Source: Ascarosepion bandense (lineage: Eukaryota > Mollusca > Cephalopoda > Sepiida > Sepiidae). From it: DNA of 64,000 nt. The stretch spans positions 1,072,501 through 1,136,500 of the forward strand of contig JBBBDQ010000230.1 of assembly GCA_037127315.1 (NCBI GenBank), read 5' to 3'. Below the pieces are notes generated by a model, which was not told the DNA's origin, did not search any database, and saw only the letters and a list, made by a program, of their open reading frames with translations. The first letter of the stretch is position 1; each line of letters begins with the position of its first letter. Positions 1-12,110 of this stretch are shown here, one piece after another. A program made the position numbers and the translations under genes.

Positions 1-560
1 TAATATCTTTCCCTTAGACGATATACTCCAAAATAATAAGTGAAAGCTCAGTTCCAAATACTTAGACAAAAGTAAATTTCCACTACGCTACGTAGAGCGA
101 GAAAAAAGACAAAGAAAAATACCATGACCACAATATAATAAAAACATTAGTCAATATTTGGGAGAAAGTGTATCCACATGGACTTCATATAGTTAAAAAA
201 AAAAACGTAGTTAACGAAAACAAAGTATTGTGTTTAAGTTTGGAGCTTTAAAATATGTAAGTATACCTAAATAGTTACACATTTTAAATATTTCGAAGTA
301 ATTGTAATTAATTAACGATATCTAATATTACACTCAAGCTTAGTTAATACAGCATGGATTACGGCCAATTTTTCCAAAGATATATCAGTTTTTGGAGAGA
401 AAGATCAATAAATCCAATCAACACAAAATGTCCAATTTTTAATAATAGTGCACTGACAGCATTACACCCACCCACTTACGTGCACACAAAAACAATTATT
501 TATAATTAAACAGTATATATCTACGGGTCTAAATAATCTATAATGCATACGATGCACCAT
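1..560. other. AT-rich sequence, no feature recognised
   Basis: No ORF of substance, RNA gene or recognisable repeat is visible on either strand. Short A-runs and a (TA)n run near 562-577 are the only low-complexity parts. Confidence 0.6.
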
Positions 561-582
561 CTATATATATATATATAATCAT

Positions 583-626
583 CGGCAGACAAGCCTGTTT
601 CACTGTATCACAGCTCTTCAGTGCAG
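583..626 (-). ncRNA. Type I hammerhead ribozyme, core intact
   Basis: On the minus strand: stem I 5' strand CUGCA (626-622), CUGAAGA (621-615), stem II GCUGU/ACAGU with a GAU loop (614-602), GAAA (601-598), stem III ACA/UGU with a GGCU loop, cleavage triplet GUC ending at 588, then stem I 3' strand UGCCG (587-583). Stem I has four pairs and one U-C mismatch. All conserved core bases are present, with A at the variable position of CUGANGA. Cleavage would fall between 588 and 587. Self-cleavage is inferred from the fold only. Confidence 0.8.
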
Positions 627-883
627 CTTAATTAACCGTTTGGTTCAAGCCAGGATTGAAATCAGACTTATTTGTTATCAAGCGAATATCTTACTAGAGT
701 GTTATCGGCGCAATGGGCAGAGAAAAGCAGCTTTTACAAACTCCAACAACTGAGAGTGTTCAATTTCATAGCCGGAGCAAACTCAGTACATTAACAAAAG
801 TATAAAGTCGTAAATAGTCATTGTTTTTTATGAAAACTACTCCTCCCTATAGTGCTCTATCGACTAGCTAGGGCATGAGTCAT

Positions 884-927
884 CCACATCAAAGCATGTT
901 TCGCTGTATCACAGCTCATCAGTGTAG
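884..927 (-). ncRNA. Type I hammerhead ribozyme, cleavage site damaged
   Basis: Stem I 5' strand CUACA (927-923) pairs over five positions with UGUGG (888-884), one of them G-U. CUGAUGA (922-916), stem II GCUGU-GAU-ACAGC and GAAA (902-899) are perfect. The triplet expected to be GUC reads UGA after a short change in stem III, so this copy should not cut. The stem I sequence differs from the copy at 41,181 yet still pairs, which supports a selected RNA structure in the ancestral element. Confidence 0.75.
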
Positions 928-1102
928 CTATATATCCACTTACTTTAGAAAGATAGAAACTTGATCGATTGATAACAGTCGGAGAGTCTACCCCTAAGCT
1001 GCCGGCTTTTAACGTGTAATATATACTCCATGTATACACACGCCAGCAGCCAAGATAACACAATTCATATCTGAAGAGTAATGCGTATATATATATAATC
1101 AT

Positions 1103-1430
<328 letters not shown>

Positions 1431-1532
1431 AATTTTATTACTCTGTTAAATTAAATAAATGTATTAACCATTGACTTCTTTTGAGTTCGTCTCTGTCGGA
1501 ATTTACCTGGATAGTAAACCAAGTGTGCTACG

Positions 1533-1568
<36 letters not shown>

Positions 1569-1590
1569 AGAGAGAGAGAGAGAGAGAGTG
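1533..1590. repeat. (TA)n(GA)n microsatellite
   Basis: About 30 bp of TA followed directly by about 22 bp of GA. Confidence 0.95.
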
Positions 1591-2415
1591 CACGAAAAGT
1601 TACTAAGGGGAATGAAAGTTTAATAATTTGTTTTAAATTTTCTACCAAGTATTTTATAAAAAAAACTAGAAAACTAGTGAAAACTTTCTACTGAAACTGG
1701 GGTTCAATAATTCAAATTCAACGAAAATACAGTCACCATTATGCTCTAAGAGATTCTTCAGATTTTGGCAGTAAATTTTCACTGAATAACCGTCAACGAT
1801 GTGGCATAGAACGTTCGGTTAAGAACGAAAGAATATTTGATTGAGTAAAGGAAAATATCGACGAAGATTCAAGCGCATCAATTCGAAGGCTGTATAGACA
1901 GATTTTTGATCTCTCGGGTGTCAGTTCAACGAATTATTAAAAGCATCAGTTTGTCTCCGTGCAAGATGAGACAACAGCTCATATGACAAGGACTACAATT
2001 CAGCTTCCCATGTACACTAGCGTAGAAATTAGCATAAACTGAACAATAGCTCCTCGCATCAAAACATTTCTATAAGGCTATCCCCACAATTTTTTTTTTA
2101 TTTAAACAGACATCTAAGCACGGATCAAAGAATGGAAATGCGCAAGGAAGAGCACGTTCGTGAGAAGGTAAAAATGGACGCCACTTAAAAGAAAAAAATC
2201 TTTCCCTACTTACGAAATTTTTCCCCATACCTACTCTCTGTAATACTTACTTACTTACTTATGTCTACATTAAACCTTGGTTGGTTGAACTGGGTTGTTC
2301 TCTAAAATATTTACCTGAATTTTAGAAAAATCCTACTGTTGGTTTCATACTTTCTAACAAGAATTCTATTAAAAAATAATGCTTAAACAAATAAATTAAG
2401 CATATGTCAAAGTTA

Positions 2416-2418
<3 letters not shown>
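1590..2418. other. No feature recognised
   Basis: AT-rich sequence with frequent stops in all frames and no repeat partner that I recognised elsewhere in the window. Confidence 0.5.
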
Positions 2419-2450
<32 letters not shown>

Positions 2451-2453
<3 letters not shown>

Positions 2454-3179
2454 CGGTAAGAATGACTGACAAGGAAGATATTATTAATTTTTTATTTAAT
2501 TTTTCCAGTATTCTTGTATATTTCTTTAGCAGGAGATTGGGAACATAAAAATGTTCCATATTGTTTGATTTTCTAAGTGCTTTCAGCCTCTTCACAGGCC
2601 ATTTTCAACGATGTTATTTTTCCTGTGTTGTTAATATGTCCTCACGTTTGACTGCAATGTAATAAATGTGAAACAAAAAAACATTTATTAACTCATAACT
2701 TAAAAAAACCCTTAAGAAAAATGTTGGTTAAAAATACAAAACTTCTATTCAAATTACAAAGTCAAAAGCATCTTGCTATAAGATAGGCACTCTCTCCTAG
2801 CATAAATCTTACATTATTTAATAGCGGAAATAGTTTTTTGAAAGTTTTTGTAAAAAAACAGACTGCCGCTCATGCAAAGTCCAGTAGCGAGAGTCACTTG
2901 ACAGTTTTAAAATTACACACCTTTTCAAAGACAAAAAATTACGTTACAGTCAAAACTGTATCAAATAACAACATCCTTTAATAACAGGAGAATAATAAAC
3001 AACACCGGAAAAATAACATATTTGATAATGGCCTGTGATGTTGCTGAAAGCACTTGGAAAGTAAAAAATTATGGAGCATTTTTACATTCCTCATTTCCAG
3101 CTATAAGGAAATATATGAATGGTGTGAAATTAAATCAAAATTTAATAAAATCTTCATTGTCGGTCATTTTTAATGAAAC
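2451..3179. mobile_element. Large inverted repeat of an unclassified element
   Basis: Arms at 2,451-2,664 and 2,938-3,179 are inverted copies at roughly 70 percent identity by eye. Shared landmarks are GGCCTGTGA, GCTGAAAGCACTT, GGAACATTTTTA/GGAGCATTTTTA and TTGTCAGTCATT/TTGTCGGTCATT. The 270 bp between them is unrelated AT-rich DNA. The short ORFs inside the arms are not conserved as protein. It could be two SINE-like insertions in opposite orientation or one foldback transposon. The left arm abuts a (TA)n run at 2,419-2,451. Confidence 0.65.
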
Positions 3180-3232
3180 AAGTTTAAAAGAATCATTCCT
3201 GCCCAAATATAATTGTATATACATATATATAT

Positions 3233-3747
3233 GAATTATTTTGTAGATTATTTTTGCCGATACTCGTATTTAAGTAGATATTCTGTTTTTAATTAAACAG
3301 TATCTTATATTTATATCTACCGGCCTGATTATTTTACGATAAATTTTATTACGAAAATGTGTGCTATCCAGCAGGATTCGCACCTATTTACATAGGGGAA
3401 GCTACCATTTGATATGGTACCGTCTTAACCACTCAACCATGAATATCCTCTTGATCAGACGAGGTTTCTATCATGCTTATATAACACAATTTTCGATCAA
3501 CCGTAAACAAACCATATCTGCTCTGAAATGTATCGTCATGTCAAACAAATGTAAACATGTTACAGAAATTAACGAATTTTAACGAAACTTGGTTATAAGC
3601 AACCGAAAATTTGTAATGAATTATTTTGAACATTATTTTTACCGATACTCGTATTTAAGTAGATATTCTGTTTTTAATTAAACAGTATTTTATATTTATA
3701 TCTACCGGCCTGATTATTTTACGATAAATTTTATTACGAAAATGTGT
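3233..3747 (-). mobile_element. tRNA-like element with 130 bp terminal direct repeats
   Basis: Near-identical direct repeats at 3,233-3,362 and 3,618-3,747 (only a handful of differences) flank a 255 bp body. On the minus strand the body holds a tRNA-like stretch near 3,362-3,450 with a Leu/Ser-like A-box region (GGTTGAGTGGTTAAGACGG) and a B-box-like GGTGCGAATCC. The repeats contain the phrase CTACCGGCCTGATTATTTT. There is no ORF. The same arrangement recurs around 50.3-50.9 kb. Two readings are possible: a miniature terminal-repeat element (TRIM or Penelope pLTR style), or 1.3 units of a 385 bp tandem repeat. No hammerhead core is present in it. Confidence 0.65.
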
Positions 3748-3748
3748 A

Positions 3749-3760
3749 TATATATAGAGA

Positions 3761-3849
<89 letters not shown>

Positions 3850-3866
3850 GAGACAGACAGACAGAA
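3749..3866. repeat. (TA)n(GA)n(GACA)n compound microsatellite
   Basis: TA, then GA, then about ten GACA units, all contiguous apart from two short interruptions. Confidence 0.95.
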
Positions 3867-3939
3867 ACAGTGACAGAGAGATACTACTACAGAATTAGGG
3901 GTTTATGATCTAAGACCAGAATATCTTTAAAAGGTTGAC

Positions 3940-4035
3940 CTTATGTTTGGTGGTGAAGGTGTTACGTCTAGGGAAGCTTTATTGGCCATCCGTTATAGGT
4001 TTATTGTTAACAAAGTTTGATTCCCGGGCTATCGT
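3940..4035 (+). repeat. Possible tRNA-derived SINE fragment
   Basis: A B-box-like GTTTGATTCCCGGG occurs near 4,012-4,025, about 55 bp after a weak A-box-like TGGTGGTGAAGG. No paralogue was noticed in the window. Weak call. Confidence 0.3.
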
Positions 4036-5380
4036 AAAAAAAGGAACAAGATGATTGAACTGAATTATTTATTGTGAAAGGCATCTCTATAGTATATCAC
4101 CGATTATTCCCCCATATATTAATGTAGCCTGACCAAAGTACAAATATCGGTCACAACATACAACATACTTGGTGCAAGCTGAATAAATATGTATATATTA
4201 GGAATACACACTATTCTGCCGTTGAGTAACTGAAGCATGCTAACATTGACACATGAAAGAAATATTCCTCAATCTTTTTTTTTTTTATATTAGCAAGCTC
4301 GATATCGTCTTGCGTTGTTGTGCTTTCGAATGCAAATTTATCAGATATGACATTTTATCTTTTTTTGTCAAAAATTCTTTGTTAATAAAATATTTTCGAA
4401 TTAAATGTCGAAAATATTTTAAACACAGCTCAAAAGTCAATTACTGGTCATCATTTTTCATGAACAAATTAAAGATAGAAATTTAAATTTATAGTCATGA
4501 AACTCGCGCAGATAATATTAGACAATAAATTAAGAATATTTTTTCCAAAAGTTGTTATCCATTACCCAACCATAATCTCCTAGCAGTATAAACTACTGGC
4601 GGTCCTGGTAAAAGTTCCGGAATGAGTTGTGAGTTTGAAGAAATGCAAATTTGAGAAAGAGTCGAAAGCTTTCGTCAACTAATAAGGCTAATAGAATATT
4701 AAGGCAAGTGCTGCATATATTCTGCCATTTTGCTTAATAAAATCCTACACCGTTCAGTTCATGTAAAACAGTAGAAATAATAAGTGTTAGAAGGTTTTGC
4801 TTCTGTAACATAAAATTAAAAAAACGTAAAAAGCATTAACCTCTTGACCTTTGAATGTAACAGACAAATAAACCAAGAACACATAAAATAAGGAACAAAC
4901 AAAGCGATAAAAAAGGTGCAAGATAAATAAACCGGCACAAAAACAATGCAATTTATGAAAAAACGTAAGAGAATTGAAAATCAAAGGCAAGAAAAACATA
5001 GAAGCTATAAAAAATCCGAATGAAGCAAAATAAATAAGTGCTATCAAATATACTATAAACGTTGACAAAAAGCTTCCAGTCCCAGAATATTATAAGAACT
5101 AAAAATAATGAATAAAATAAAACAGACACATATCGTCATAAAAATCTAGTTTATATGAAACAGGAGTAAATTATTGCATTTTCACGCCTTTGTCTCAGCT
5201 TTTCGACGTCAGTCATATTGGTTGCAAAACACTGATGAATTATTATTAGTTCTAAGCCACTTCACTTTCAAAGAAAATACAATTCTACACAGGTGATGTC
5301 TCCTAAAAACAGTTATAATCCGTCTGCATCTCGGAACCATTGAACTCGTAAAGAAACCACAGAAGAAAAGCGAGAATAAA
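4036..5380. other. No feature recognised
   Basis: Short ORFs (4,253-4,486 plus strand; 4,787-5,068 minus strand) are rich in F, I, K and N, as expected of random AT-rich DNA, and show no family motif. Confidence 0.5.
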
Positions 5381-5384
5381 GGAC

Positions 5385-5616
5385 TAGGCATCAGTTTCAA
5401 GAAGACAGAATGCATAGTTTGCAAGAATTTCAAACTGGAGAAACGAAAATCAAACAAATTTTAAAATCTAGAAATTGGGTTAACAGAGGACGGAAAGTCA
5501 AAACTGTAATTCCAAGGAGAAATGGGATAGCGAAAATTTTCTTCAGATTGCTAAACAATGTATCAAACAACAGGAAATTTTCCTTAGACATAATGCAAGG
5601 CGTAAGCCAAAAAGAA
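5385..5616 (+). pseudogene. RTE-like LINE fragment after the RT domain
   Basis: Conceptual translation across frames gives FKKTECIV, then a region matching TKIKQ, TEDGK and LNNV..NRK, the stretch that follows the reverse transcriptase YADD domain in the LINE copies at 24.2 kb and 55.8 kb. It is frameshifted and cut at about 5,600-5,617 by the CR1/jockey-like fragment that follows. The 198-codon ORF at 5,410-6,006 runs across this junction by chance and is not a real gene. Confidence 0.65.
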
Positions 5617-6261
5617 AACCTCCAATTGCGTTACATTAGCATGGACCAGGCTTGCCTCCCAGAGAGTAAAACACTACGCCTCCTTGGTCTCACATTTTCA
5701 GCGGACCTCAAGTGGAATGACATTATAGAATCCATTGCTAAATCCGCTGCTATGAAAGTCGGTTCTCTGTGCAGGGCCCGGAGGTTTTTTCCGTCTGAAT
5801 CTATCCTGCACATTTATAAATCTACCATCCGCCCGTGCATTGAATACTGTTGCCATATCTGGTCGGGTGTCCCTGCTATTCTCCTTGGGCTTCTCGACAA
5901 GGTACAGCGGAGGGTCTGTAATGTGATCGATACTGACTTGGCAGACCGCCTGCAGTCTCTCTCTCACCGGCGCCACGTGGCTTCCCTGTGTCTCTTCTAT
6001 AAATAATTTCATGGCTTCTGCTCCGATGAACTTAGATCACTGGTGCCCCCTAGGTTCGAATTTGCACGAGATACTAGATTAGCAAATAAATCCCACCGTT
6101 TTACAGAGAAACCGATAAAATGCAACCGCAACTTCTACTCCAACAGTTTCTTTTCTCGTACTTCACGACTGTGGAATCCCCTTCCACTTGACTGCTTACC
6201 CGACAACTACAATCTCCAGGAGTTTAAATGTAAGGTCAATAGACACCTCCTAACACACTAA
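5617..6261 (+). pseudogene. CR1/jockey-like LINE ORF2, C-terminal part
   Basis: One reading frame encodes LGLTFSADLKWND, an AKSA..KVGSLCRARRFF segment, YKSTIRPCIEYCCHIWSG and LLDKVQRRVCNVID, then LVPPRFEFARDTR and SRTSRLWNPLPLD. This is the typical C-terminal end of non-LTR retrotransposon polymerases of the jockey/CR1/L2 group. It stays in one frame to the stop at 6,259-6,261, broken only by one TAA at 6,004-6,006 where family members read Tyr (LCLFYK-Y-FHG). The RT catalytic domain and endonuclease are missing, so it is a 5'-truncated copy. It is the least damaged LINE in the window and probably the youngest. Confidence 0.85.
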
Positions 6262-6436
6262 CTCGCTTCCATTCTTTCAAACACTCTTCCCATCCTCCAT
6301 ACTATTTATCACCCACCTTCTGACATTTCCTATATCTAACCACTCTTTCTATTTACCTTCCCCTATGTAGCCCCAAGCGCAATAGTGGCAGTCGAATGCC
6401 TTGCTTGGGGTGAAACGATTAAAATAAAAATAAAAA
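6262..6436 (+). mobile_element. 3' UTR and tail of the CR1/jockey-like LINE
   Basis: After the stop codon a pyrimidine-rich UTR ends in GCCTTGCTTGGGGTGAAACG and then ATTAAAATAAAAATAAAAA. The same tail (TTGCTYGGGGTGAAAYGATTAAA) closes the copy at 47.47 kb and appears inverted at 41.98 and 44.89 kb, which defines the 3' end of this family. Confidence 0.8.
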
Positions 6437-7225
6437 CATATCGTGGAGTAGAAAATCAAGTAGACGCGGAAACTTAAGTATGTCTGTATGGCAGTATCAG
6501 GCAGAGTTTTGTACTTGCTTGATTTTGGTATTCCTGATTTGTAGTCATATCTCCGGCTGTTTTTTTGCTGACAACAATACATTCGCTTTTCTTACCAATA
6601 CATTCTTTTTTCTTACTTATAGCAAAAGAAACCATGGTAATCTGCTTCTGATTAGTGACGTTTTAAAAATCTCGATAACTATCATCGAAATATTCAAACA
6701 GTACGAGTTATAAATAAAAAGATTTACCTTTGAGCCATTTGATCAAAATCTTTTTCTTTTTTATATTTTTCACATTTCATTAGATTCTCTCCGTTATCAG
6801 ATCGCTGGCATAAGGATGTTGGAAATATTGGACGGAACATCAACTGTGAAATCACGATGATTTAGAGAAAAAGAAACGAAAAGTCACTTCCATTTCAAGA
6901 ACAAATCCATCAGGTCTGACAAAGAAAAAACTCGTAGCTGCTCTTGAAAAGGATCAGTGGTTAACTGGTGCAAGACGTTACTTGTACATTTTAACCCATT
7001 CAAAACAAAACTGTTTTAATTGAACCAATATAGAGGGTCTTTTCTTTCAAGCTGTACCCTGGTTCTAGACTCAGGAGAAAAACACTTCGTTTTTATTTTG
7101 CCTCACGTTTTTCACTGAATTAAAGTTGATAGATTACATTTGAATCAATAACTGCATCTAATACAAAGAAACTTTCGTCACTCTGTTGTGCCAGACATTT
7201 TTGCTCTTCTGAATGGATTTTGCTC
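6437..7225. other. No feature recognised
   Basis: AT-rich, no repeat partner noticed. Short ORFs on both strands overlap and lack motifs. Confidence 0.5.
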
Positions 7226-7800
7226 ATTTAAAAATCTACCAGTCATCCATGCATTGAATACTTTTGCCATATCTGGTCTTATGCTTTTTTTATACATCTC
7301 AAGTTTTGTTACTAAATCTAAAGAAGAACTAGTAACGTAGGCATCTGTTATGATCTTGTATATCGACTTCAGTCACTTTCTCTCGTATTCTCTCTGTTTT
7401 CTTTTACTTTTCTACAAATACTTCCATGGAAACTTCTCCATGGAGCTTTATTCTCCTGATTCTACGACCGCATGATATTAAAGGTGCTATTAGTTTGGCA
7501 TGTACGTTCCGCATTTTTAACTCTTTAAATAGCTAAATGCAATAACCACTACTGCAAAAGTTTCTTTTCTTGCCTTTCCCACCTGTGGAACTATCTGCGA
7601 TTTCCTCACTTACCTGATGACTATAATCATCAAAAAATTAAATCACTATCTTCTGTAGTATTGATTCCTGTTCAACTGCTATCTTTTTTATCAATCTTTC
7701 CTATTCTCGGTCTTTTCTTTCAAGACCCTGTAATATCTTGTGTATTAGTAGTATTACCTACTTGCTAGGGAAAAAGGATTGTTTTTTTTTTAATTTCCGA
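7226..7800 (+). pseudogene. Decayed CR1/jockey-like LINE 3' end
   Basis: Fragments of the same polymerase tail are readable in shifting frames: KST..HPCIEYFCHIWS near 7,230-7,275, then PTCGTIC-like remains near 7,580 equal to SRTSRLWN, and a residual tail near 7,765. Many frameshifts and stops. Older than the 5.6 kb copy. Confidence 0.7.
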
Positions 7801-8204
7801 AGAAATATCCGTTAAGCTATTTCTTCTTTCGCCATCATAAATTACTGAATTTTTATTTTAATCCCAATAGAATCAGGTGTTTATATTTGTGTAAAATGTA
7901 GATGTTGATAGGTTTAACTATATAGCAGCAATAGCAACAAGAAACTAAAATACATCTGTTTCGACATTTCTTTGCAGAAATACGCTGTCATAATATAATG
8001 GAAGATGATAACTTTGAAGAATGTTGGCAGAATATTAACACTAAAAATAATGACGAAGAGAAACCGAAAACAGAAAGCAGCAATATATTTGCATATTTGA
8101 ATCCAATTATTATTATTACCGACCGAGTTGACTCTGCGCACATTCGGGGGTAATATGTTGCCTTTAATTATTCATTGATTTCTACCATCGTTCATCTCAT
8201 TCTC

Positions 8205-8264
<60 letters not shown>

Positions 8265-8275
8265 CAGACTGTTCA

Positions 8276-8316
<41 letters not shown>

Positions 8317-8327
8317 CAGACTGTTCA

Positions 8328-8384
<57 letters not shown>

Positions 8385-8395
8385 CAGACTGTTCA

Positions 8396-8448
<53 letters not shown>

Positions 8449-8483
8449 GTCTATCTATCTATCTATCTATCTCAGACTGTTCA

Positions 8484-8528
<45 letters not shown>

Positions 8529-8539
8529 CAGACTGTTCA

Positions 8540-8589
<50 letters not shown>

Positions 8590-8609
8590 AGCCTGTTCAT
8601 TATCTATCA

Positions 8610-8651
<42 letters not shown>

Positions 8652-8660
8652 AGCCTGTTC

Positions 8661-8712
<52 letters not shown>

Positions 8713-8721
8713 AGCCTGTTC

Positions 8722-8784
<63 letters not shown>
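8205..8784. repeat. (ATCT)n array with recurring 12-mer interruptions
   Basis: Nearly 580 bp of ATCT is broken eight times by a non-ATCT 12-13-mer. The first five are CAGACTGTTCAT (starts 8,265; 8,317; 8,385; 8,473; 8,529), the last three AAGCCTGTTCAT (8,589; 8,651; 8,712). The blocks between them are 52-88 bp apart, nearly all in steps of four. The 203-codon ORF of repeated YLSI is only the translation of this array. Confidence 0.95.
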
Positions 8785-8785
<1 letters not shown>

Positions 8786-11700
8786 ATCTGCAAATTCGGA
8801 TTACATTTTGGGAATAGCTAATTCAGCAGGCCTATTAGAGACATTGATTTTCAACCCCAGTTGAGAGTAAAATAAAGAACATTCTCGTAAGTAAAGTTTA
8901 GTAAAGGAAGGGGCAAGAAAGGCTTTTCAGAAAAATGTCAAGAAGAGAAGAGAGGGGAAAGATAATAGTTCGCTTCATTTGGGAGTGGAAGCCGGCAACT
9001 TTGCATGAGATCAAGGGTAGTGGTTAGGGAAATTTTTCAGATTCTCCTAATTTAAATTACAATCCTTGTACAAAGTTTAAAAGTATAATGAATAAATTGA
9101 AGAAAGGGGATTATTAAAAGATTTTAAATCTACCTCGGTGACAGGATTTGTGTTGTGGACTAGTTTTCGCACCTAAGGTTATAATCGGGTTATGTCGATT
9201 GATAATCGACTTAACGCACCCAACATTTTAGGAACTTGATAATCTTCCACTGAAAGCTGACTCCTTAGTATACGGCTAACTGCTGACTAATATCAACTTC
9301 CGAGTAGTTCTACTGAACTCCAATAGAACTCTAAAGAAACCTTATGAACTTCTCAAGAACTTCCTCTTCACTCTTATTAATATAGGAGTGAGAGTCCATT
9401 ATCTGAGGAATAGGTATGTTTCATCATAGCAACTTGTTAATTAATTAGTTACGTTGATCAAGAAATATATTCTTGCATTGATATTTTAAAGACTTAATTT
9501 TTTTACTAAGCACAGATTAAATTTATCATTTAGACTATTGTAAATAAGTGCTGAGCCTATTATCTTCTAATCTATCTGTGGGTTTAAACCTTCTTCTTTC
9601 ATATCTCAGTATTTTAGGAAAAGAGCTGCGTGAACATTTAATTTAGGGTTGGTAGAAGATTGCTTATGAGAATAAAATTTTAGCTTCCAAATCCCCGCCG
9701 AAATTTCGTTGTACACGTTATAATTTCCTTGTTCTCTTTAAGGGAGATGGTAGCTTCGTAGAACACATTTGTAGATCTACATTTACCTCCCACCGTAGAG
9801 TCTTCCTTGGATACGCAATTGCAGGAGTGTATAATACCGGATTCAGTATTAGTTTCAAAGTAATTCTATATGTCTGTTATTTTTAGTCTTTTTTTGCGTG
9901 TGGATGATTCTATGATATTTGTGTTCTCAACAAGTATGTTACGTATAAGGTTCGGTAGGTCTCTGTGCATGCTTAAAATATATCGAATTGAGCTCCGTTC
10001 AGAGAGATGCAGTGTGAGTTTTCAATCAAATTAGTATTTGTATGGCCGATATAAATATATACGAAATTAGGTGATTTAAAACACAGTTCTTCCATGGACA
10101 TATAAATTCGTAAATAATATTGGTTTGTTGTAGCTTGGATCGTTCAAGTGAATTATTATTTTTGATGATAAGGTTAGCTGTACTGATAAAAAAGAAAAAG
10201 AACAACAGTCTATAATATCAAGTACGAAAACGTTAACAACATATTTACGGGGTTCAGTACAAAACACATATGCACTCCTCTACAACATACATAAAACCAT
10301 ATACATTCGGTTACACGTAAAAAAAGTTGATACTCGAAAATGGCTAAAAGTATCACTAAAAGCGCTTCGATAGACAAAAATGTTGTACAATATTTATATA
10401 ATCTATGTCCCCAAAATACCTAAAAGATAAGAAAAAAACTTGCAATCACATAAAAAATTACATAAAAAATTTAACCTAAAACTTGTCTGTCATTTTTAAT
10501 GAAACCTGCATAAAAGAGATTGACGCATATGCGCACATGAAATATATTCTATGCACTTCAATAAGATCTCCTGTGATGAATGTTATTTTATTCAACGTGG
10601 GCCGTTTATTTTGTATTATAATAATTTCTATGGTTTTGAGTCTTTCCTTGCATTAGGTACAGTTGTGTATTTTGCTATTATCCGTCAATATTTGTCTTAT
10701 TCGGATATCTGTAAGTTTCTCGTCTGGGATGTGCTTCTCGATATGTGCACTAATTGCATTGTGTCTCGACATGTGATATGTCAATTTGAAACAGTGTGTG
10801 GTTTATGTGCACCCGGTATTAAAACTTAATGGTGTTTTTGCTTATTAATGTTGAAAACTCACACAGAGCTTTGCAATTCATACACAACATTATTTTTTAA
10901 AAGAAAGAATAGTTTTTTTTCTTTTTGCGTCACTACTCTTCATCATTTCTTCAAGTGAATATATGTTCTCTTAGAATATCGAATTGTCGTAGCTGTTTAC
11001 TATTTTATGTAGGTTAAATTCATTTACGGCAACTGCGTTCTTTCGTAAGTTTGAATTTAGTCACTTAATCAGATGTTTATACCTCAAATTATAACATGTT
11101 AACACATAATTAAGAAATTCTAATGACAATTAATTTCTATGCTTAGTTTACCGATCGAGTTTTCTGAAAACAATTTGAATGAGGATTACTTCGAATCTTA
11201 ATAATACTTTCTTGGGTTTTATTTTGTTATTTTGATCTTATTCCCACTATCAGATCCTACGTCAGATCACACGTACCTGAATTTAATAATATTAGCAGTT
11301 TTTTTATTAGGAAATAGTCGGCATTCACTCATCAAGTAAATCAGTTCGGTGGTCAATTGAAATTCATAAATCCCCTCTTAAAATTATTTTCTTTTTAGAT
11401 CAAAAGCTTTCTCAAGTACAGTGGCTATATTTGCTTTATTCAGTACTGATAGAGGTTTCTTTCCCTATCTTATTATTTGAGATAGTGTAGAACTTTAACA
11501 TCTTCATTATTTTCTCATCGAGATACATGCGTCATCTAGTTGAATTTCTGCTGCTGTTGTTCCTTTTGGTGAATGCTCTCAAGTGAAGTGGTTTTTGTTA
11601 TTGTGTATTAGTTCATTCTTTGTGATACTTTATTGCCAGTCTATAATAAGAAGGATGGTCTTCACCAAAATACACCTGCTTCACCTCTCAAAGCCATTTT

Positions 11701-12105
11701 AATCATTAACAATAGAAAGCTGCTGTATAAAGCTGAGAGTTTAATATATTTCTGAAAAGTTTTGTGCGCCACGCATGACATCTGTATGAAAGTCTCGATA
11801 TGACGAGGCTATTTAATAATATGACTCGAGTTTTCATGTTTGCGTTGTTAATCCATCTGGCGCTATATAATCAATGTTCAACTTTCTTTTCCTATGCTAA
11901 ATTTGTTATAACTGATCCGTACGCCGAGATATTTTAAAATATTTTTTTATATCCCTGGAAGGAATAACATGGAAAAGAATAGTGTAAGAATAATACTTAA
12001 ACACTAAAGATAGATTAGAAGAGATTTATTATACAATAAACCAATAGACGTACAAGAAAAAACAACGTACAGTAACAGGAATAACGATCAAGTAGAACAT
12101 ATCTC
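8785..12105. other. 3.3 kb without recognisable genes or repeats
   Basis: AT-rich and unique within the window. The ORF at 10,551-10,829 (92 codons, Cys-rich, aromatic) has no motif I recognise and no codon signature that stands out. A short stretch at 10,480-10,505 resembles part of the inverted repeat at 3.15 kb (TGTCRTTTTTAATGAAAC). Confidence 0.5.
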
Positions 12106-12110
12106 CGCCT

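Larger units (their letters stand above)
560..1090 (-). mobile_element. Retrozyme-like tandem dimer (tRNA-like repeat with hammerheads)
   Basis: Read on the minus strand, two diverged copies of one repeat lie head to tail. Each has a leader of about 150 bp, a tRNA-like part with a B-box-like core (GATTTCAATCC in the downstream copy) and a hammerhead fold at its 3' end. The hammerheads sit at 884-927 and 583-626, so the unit is about 301 bp. The second copy ends in a (TA)n run. No ORF is present. Known family logic: in retrozymes a dimeric locus lets the two ribozymes cut out a monomer RNA that is then circularised. Here the upstream ribozyme has a damaged cleavage triplet, so release of a clean monomer from this locus is doubtful. 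A SINE that merely resembles a hammerhead is the alternative, but stem pairing argues against it. Confidence 0.75.

Noticed and set aside
8175..8786. 203-codon ORF of repeated YLSI
   Set aside because: Pure translation of the ATCT microsatellite.
10551..10829. 92-codon ORF as a host gene
   Set aside because: No homologous motif, no splice context and AT-driven composition; consistent with chance in AT-rich DNA.
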